Below the pieces are notes generated by a model, which was not told where the DNA came from, made no database searches, and was given only the letters and a program-made list of their open reading frames with translations. A program made the position numbers and the translations under genes. From Rhizophlyctis rosea (taxonomy: Eukaryota; Chytridiomycota; Chytridiomycetes; Rhizophlyctidales; Rhizophlyctidaceae), in assembly GCA_027596075.1 (NCBI GenBank), contig JADGJC010000039.1:141099-205098 (forward strand): a stretch of DNA of 64,000 nucleotides, written 5' to 3'. Positions within the stretch are counted from its first letter, which is position 1; every line of letters begins with the position of its first letter. This document shows, one piece after another, positions 59,047-64,000 of this stretch.

Positions 59047-59093
59047 CCCGAGAGGTGACTGCCATTCCTCTCCTTTCAATTTACTCATCAAAT

Positions 59094-60351
59094 ATGGCAC
59101 TCACAACGAATACCGGCACTGGCACCAACGGCGGCGATCTCTCAGATAGGCCGTATGTCTCCATGCCCTCCGCGGCTACACGGGAACGTCTGCTGAAAGA
59201 ACGGCAGGAGCGCGCTGCTGCTGCTTCCGCAACGACGTCATCTACGGACTTGCACAACAAGAACCGTCTACGTACCTGCCAGTTGTGTTCCGTTTCGTTT
59301 GATATAACGAAAGAGGCGCATCACTTGCAGAGTAAACAGCATAGGACGAATTTGGCTGGGAAGGAGGAGAAGAAGAAGGGAGGGGAGGTGATTGAGGATG
59401 AAAAGGATACGGCAATGGATGAGACGGTTGCTTCCAAAAAGACTTGGGAAAACGAAATGGATTGCTTGTTTTGTCTGAAGACTAGCGAAGACATCGAGAG
59501 GTTGGTAGGGCATCAAACTTTTTGAATAATGATTGATAAACTAACAAGTTGGTTTTCTTCTTGCATCTCACAGCAATTTCAAGCACATGAAATCCAGCCA
59601 TTCTTTCTTTATCCCGGACTTCACCTACCTCTCGCAACCCGTTGAGCTCCTGGCTTACCTCGCAGCCATCATCGAACACGGCAACTGTTTATACTGCCAC
59701 TCACCTGAAGCCCGTGCGGCCAAACAATCTGAGGAAGACGACGATTCAGCACAAAATGATCCATTCACATTCGACACCCCAGGCGCCTTTGCCACACCGC
59801 AAGATGCCCGTCGCCACATGATTGCAAAGGGTCATTGCAAGGTGTTCTGGGAGAACGGAGCCCAGATCGCGGTAGATGGGATGTACGATTGGGGAGTTTC
59901 AGAGGACGACTTGGAAGAAGACATTATTCCTCAATCCACACAAAAACCAACCAGCACCACCGACACCCTCACCCTCCCATCCGGAACCCGCATCCTCACC
60001 CGCACCACACCCCGCCCGCCACCCCCCTCCCAATCCCAGCCCCTCTCCGACCAACTAATAGTCCGCAACGGCCGTCCCCTCCCCGTCCAACTATCCAAAA
60101 CACTCCTTTCGATGAAACCCTCCGAACGCAACGCCGTCCTGCGATGCACAAAGAAGGAGTTATACATGATGGCGAATTTCACGCCGAGTCAGTTGACGGC
60201 GGTGGCTAAGACGCGGGATGCGGCGTTCCGAGCTGGTGTTAAGGAGTGGAGGTATCGATCGAATATTGGAGGTGCGAGGAAGGGTGGGGGTGCTAATCAG
60301 GAGATCAATAGTAATGAGGATGATGGGAGGAGGAGGCCGCAGTTGCATTAG
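59094..60351 (+). CDS. REI1: REI1/ZNF622-like cytoplasmic 60S maturation factor
   Basis: Two exons (59094-59500, 59574-60351) give 394 residues. REI1-type proteins act late in cytoplasmic 60S assembly, helping release Arx1. A C2H2 finger (LRTCQLCSVSFDITKEAHHL) is followed by the two family fingers: MDCLFCLKTSEDIESNFKHM with KSSHSFFIPDFTYLSQPVEL, and GNCLYCH ... ARRHMIAKGHCKVFWENG. The C-terminal LPSGTRIL and QLIVRNGRPLPVQLSK are also typical. The first N-terminal C2H2 finger of canonical Rei1/ZNF622 is absent; the protein starts in the linker after it. A TATA-like element just upstream argues that no exon is missing, but a lost exon cannot be excluded. Confidence 0.85.
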
Positions 60352-60774
60352 AAGGAATGACAAGAAAGGAGACGGGTGTATTTACCCCATGTGTAAATCA
60401 TGTGTACCATATTACATGTTCAAACTTTGTTGATATATATTGTATGAAGCCTCTCGCATCTGCACATAATGAATGATTGTCTTTGGATGTCATTTTGTCT
60501 TCTTATAAAGAGAGTGTTTTTTCTGGCTGGTCAGCATTGTTTGAGCACAAAGAGAATCGGGAACTGTATGAGTAGAACAGGCGGCAAACCCTCGGGATGG
60601 TCCGAATGAACTTAAAACACCAGGGCGCAAATGGGAGATACAGATGTCGGCTTGTTATTCATTGAATTCGAACTCTAATCACAGATATAAAAGATATACA
60701 TGGGATATATATAGCAATATGGATATGCTAAAGCACGTACAAACATCTGCTAACTGCAAATTTCCGACTGTAGC
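60352..60774. other. Convergent intergenic region
   Basis: This 423 bp AT-rich stretch between the 3' ends of the REI1-like and kinase genes shows no gene or repeat. Confidence 0.45.
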
Positions 60775-62865
60775 TCAGAACACCCCACTCTCATCTAACA
60801 AGCGACTGATGACGCCTGCCTCAAAAATCTGCCCAGGATCCCGTCCCATTTTCATCACTCCGTCATACACAACTGCGAGCGCCTTGCATGACTGATCACT
60901 AGCTCCAAATATGTCAGTCCCCGTCACATTCAACCTCTGTAGCGCCTCCTTCTGATCCCTGCCATCCCTCTGACCCGCCGTCATCCAAACGAGGTCTCCA
61001 TGAATGAAATAAGCAGTGGTGAGCAAAAGGGAGATCACGTCGTCAACTGGGGCGCGCATAATCGGACGGCGGGCATGGACGTGCGGGGAGACGAAGTCTG
61101 GGTGGCATGGTACGCGGGTGTCAAAGGTCGTTTGGTTGGTTGGAGACGCAAATCCCCAATCAACGATCCAATACGAGGGCTTGGGAGGTGTCTCGGCTTG
61201 GCTCAAATCAATGGCCGAGTCCTGCTTCGATACAAAGGCCCGAACGATGTTGAACGGTGAGATGTCGTTGCAGAGGACACCTTTCTTGTGGCACTGGACA
61301 AGTGTAAGCAGCACTTCCGTGAAGAGAGAGACGGCAACGCGTGAAGACATGGTGCCGGGTTGAATGAGTTCGCCGCAAGGAGAAACGATGTGGCCTTCCT
61401 CCGCGCCGTATTTCGCCGAAGGGTGAACGATGCTTGGGACGCCAGGAATGCCAGCCAACAGCTTCAGAACCGAGATCTCCTTCTCACTTTGTCCCGGCCG
61501 AGTTTCAAGCTTCAAAGCCGCCCTTTCCCCACCTTTCTTGTCCAGTTCAAACACCTTAAATGATGACCCGGCCCCTAAGAACTCCCCAACTTCCCATCCG
61601 CCACAATCCGACTCACCGCCGAGTGCCCTCTTCCCTTTTCCCGCTAAACTACTTCCAAGTCCCGCACCGCCAGAGGAGGAACCTCCAATATCTTGTTGTG
61701 TGGTGGATGGTTCAAGCACCAGCTGCAATTCAGACCGGTCGAACACCTTGACTGTTTGTCGAGCCTTCAAATCGCCAGGAGTTTGAGCGGCCTGGTGTTT
61801 GAAAATCCGGGCCATTGCTTCGAACACGGTCAGACTGGACGATTGAGGCCGGGTGAATTCCATCAGGATGCCGGCGGTGGTCAGCTGCAGACGTGTGATG
61901 ATGTATTGAGTAATGTTCGTCGCAATAGAGTAGTAGTCGGAAGGACCAGCGGAACCACTTTGGATGACGGTCGTTGCTGATGTTGCTGATGTTGCTGATG
62001 TTGCTGATGTTGCTGATGCAGAGGCGGTGGAAGTCAAAATTGTGGAGGGGGGCGGGATGACTTCATCGCCCTTCAAAACGCCAAAGTATCGGGCTGCATA
62101 GGAGATTTGTTGGCTGGCAACTAAAGCACCAGTGAGGCTGATACTTGAGGCTTTGACTTCATGGGCAAAGGACTGGGTGTAATCGACCTCTGGGGCGGAT
62201 TCATTGTCGATGATTTGGTCAAAACGATCTTTGACATCGGGGGAGCACGTGTGGATGTCTGCGTATTTATGGCCAGGTGCACCACCACTCCGATCATCCA
62301 GAACGGCTTCCAATCCGAAAAGCCCTGCCAAAGCGTCAAGGATGTCTCTTGCCAAGGGCTGTTCGATCTCTCGTTCACTGGCAATGAATGTTCAGTTGGA
62401 TGCACGGACTTTGTGGAACCATTCCCCCACTCACCCTTTCCGCCCACCTCGACCAGGACTACCACTGGGAATGGGGCTACTTCCGGGACTTGAAGTTCGA
62501 CTGATTCTTGTCCGCTTGAACTGTTTGGCAACCTTGGCAGGATCCACCGGAAGTTGTGCCTGATTCATCAACAACCGTGGTGTATCAGTGCATTGGTTGT
62601 AGATAGCCGCAACAGCAGTTTTTTCTGTTGCAGTCAACTCTGGCAGGCCGTTCAGCACGGAATCCATTTTGGAACGGGAAACGCAGAGTTTGAGTTTGTC
62701 ATAAAGTCTATACAGCTCAGCATCAGACGCCTCCCCGAACTTTGTCGCCACCAACCCTGAAGACAGTAGAATTTTGTTATGTTCATCGAGAATCATGATG
62801 TGAATTGATGGTAGCACTTACACCTCGGAATCTCCTCCCTCAAGGGCGAACTCAATGTGGACATT
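60775..62865 (-). CDS. FunK1-like fungal protein kinase
   Basis: Three exons (62865-62823, 62756-62435, 62377-60775) give 655 residues. The kinase fold is in the second half: a glycine loop (LGAGSSFKVFEL), the ATP-binding Lys in RAALKLE, the catalytic loop GVLCNDISPFNIV in place of HRD...N, and WIVDWGFASPT in place of DFG. Catalytic Asp, Asn and metal-binding Asp are kept, so it may be active. The arrangement resembles the fungal FunK1 family, which is expanded in mushrooms and present in other fungi. The N-terminal ~250 residues are helical and less conserved. A (SAT)n repeat lies near residue 255. Substrates are unknown. Confidence 0.72.
61973..62017. repeat. 9-bp minisatellite, five copies, coding
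   Basis: Five perfect copies of GTTGCTGAT encode a Ser-Ala-Thr repeat on the minus strand within the FunK1-like kinase gene. The length is a multiple of three, so copy-number change keeps the frame. Confidence 0.9.
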
Positions 62866-64000
62866 GCAGATTAATGACAATTATTTGCTTCGTTCTGGGA
62901 TTATAGGTTGAAGTACACTACACCCTCACTTGTGGTGTTGCAAAGTGGTGTACACAAATGACTGAGTTTGAGAGGCAACCGATATTGAAAGTGAATAACG
63001 GAGTCTGAAAAGCCAAGTCAAGCAGGGCGTGGGACTGCAAGTGCAAAACAATCTTTTCTGCAACGGAAAGTGTGTGAAAGTGGGAGCGGTTACAGTGGCC
63101 TTAATACAGAGTGTGAGAAAGGTGTGGTGGTCACTTTGTCTGCTTCCCCACAAGCACAGAAACTGCTCCAAGAGTTAAGTAAGTTGGTTCCGAGAGCACT
63201 GCACAGTTGGTTTCACTCTGCTGTCAAATTCGCGAGCCCAGCGCTTAGGTGTCAGAGCGTTCACCATTCTCACAAAAACTGTTTTGACATCAGCTCACGA
63301 GTCAGGACCCAGAGAAGGTTTCAGCCTGGTTCGACGAATTGGCCGATGGACATTGGATGCTGTGGGAATGAAATTTGGTGTAACGTGAACTTCTTTGTAC
63401 AGTTACTACAGTAGCAGATGGTCATGAAAGGCACAGCCATTGAACATATGTGGCTTACAAGCTTTAGGCTTTTTCAGGGTCCTTTGACCCTGTTCATCAC
63501 CCCGATCAATAAACTCAAGCAGGTGTTTCAAAGTTACCCATCCTCTCCTTCGCCTACATCTGTTTCTATCAAGGACAGACTTCTCCACAAGCTTCCAAGT
63601 TCGAAAGATCCGCCCAACTCTTTGCGGACAAGGAGTAAGCGCGACGGCACAGTGCATGGTAGAATCATAATATTGCCCTCAAACGGACCTCGGGGGCGTG
63701 CAGACCAAACGACTCCCACAGATCTTTGTATCGCAGCTAGACGCCCGAATTAACGCTGGCTTAATAACTGTAACGCTAATCAATAGCCACCGAAAGCAGT
63801 TTTCCTGCTCAACAACAGCTTCACGAACGCAGCTGTCACCCGAACAACATCCCCAACTTCACCACCATCCCCACCCACCAACCATGACCGGCCAGCCCCC
63901 CCCCCCCCCGGGGGCGCCGCACCCCCCCCCCCCCCCCACCACCACCCAACCAGAACCCCCAACCCCCAACCAACAAAAAAACGCCCCCCCCCCCCAAAAA
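62866..64000. other. Terminal region with low-complexity end
   Basis: About 1.1 kb beyond the kinase start. No gene is recognised. The last ~100 bp are runs of C broken by a few G, A and AC stretches, with no telomere-type (CCCTAA) repeat. This looks like a low-quality contig end. Confidence 0.55.

Noticed and set aside
63890..64000. Telomere
   Set aside because: The C-rich end lacks any regular CCCTAA-type unit.

Overview
The window is nuclear DNA of a fungus, probably an early-diverging (chytrid-like) lineage. Genes are split by many short GT-AG introns, mostly about 55-80 nt, which I placed by checking donors, acceptors and reading phase. Fungal families are present: a secreted protein with a CBM1 cellulose-binding module, a fungal sterol glucosyltransferase, Mpo1, a FunK1-like kinase and a Ty1/copia relic. 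A PDCD7 (U11/U12-59K) homologue and a DDX60-like helicase are uncommon in Dikarya, which also points to an early-diverging, possibly cellulolytic, fungus. The lineage is an inference; no rRNA or other marker lies in the window.

Layout. 1-6.1 kb: start of a nucleoside deaminase (-), a TRF4-type poly(A) polymerase (+), a transcription-type cyclin (-), a beta carbonic anhydrase (+), Mpo1 (-). 6.4-16 kb: sterol glucosyltransferase (+), a disordered protein of unknown role (-), a small TPR protein (+), trimethyllysine dioxygenase (-). 16.6-35 kb: VPS54 (+), a coiled-coil protein (-), a Myb/SANT protein (+), PDCD7 (-), exportin-1/CRM1 (+), a LysM protein (-), CDKAL1 (+). 35-43.4 kb: two related F-box-like genes (-), WDR5 (-), and a disrupted F-box/leucine-rich gene (-). 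43.6-53.3 kb: mitochondrial-type rhomboid protease (+), exosome subunit RRP43 (+), a 6.5 kb DDX60-like helicase (-). 54.7-64 kb: a secreted LPMO-like protein with CBM1 (-), triosephosphate isomerase (+), a copia fragment, REI1-like ribosome factor (+), a FunK1-like kinase (-), then low-complexity sequence at the end.

Most genes are housekeeping: RNA processing (TRF4, RRP43, PDCD7), tRNA modification (CDKAL1), nuclear export (CRM1), chromatin (WDR5), trafficking (VPS54), lipid metabolism (Mpo1, sterol glucosyltransferase) and carnitine synthesis (TMLHE). TRF4 and RRP43 act in the same nuclear exosome pathway but are far apart here. There is no operon-like cluster. The clearest large-scale pattern is that the first 17 genes alternate strand without exception. 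The accessory part is 35-43.4 kb, where F-box-type genes have duplicated and one looks to be decaying. Exon coordinates come from hand splicing; where phases could not be closed this is stated.
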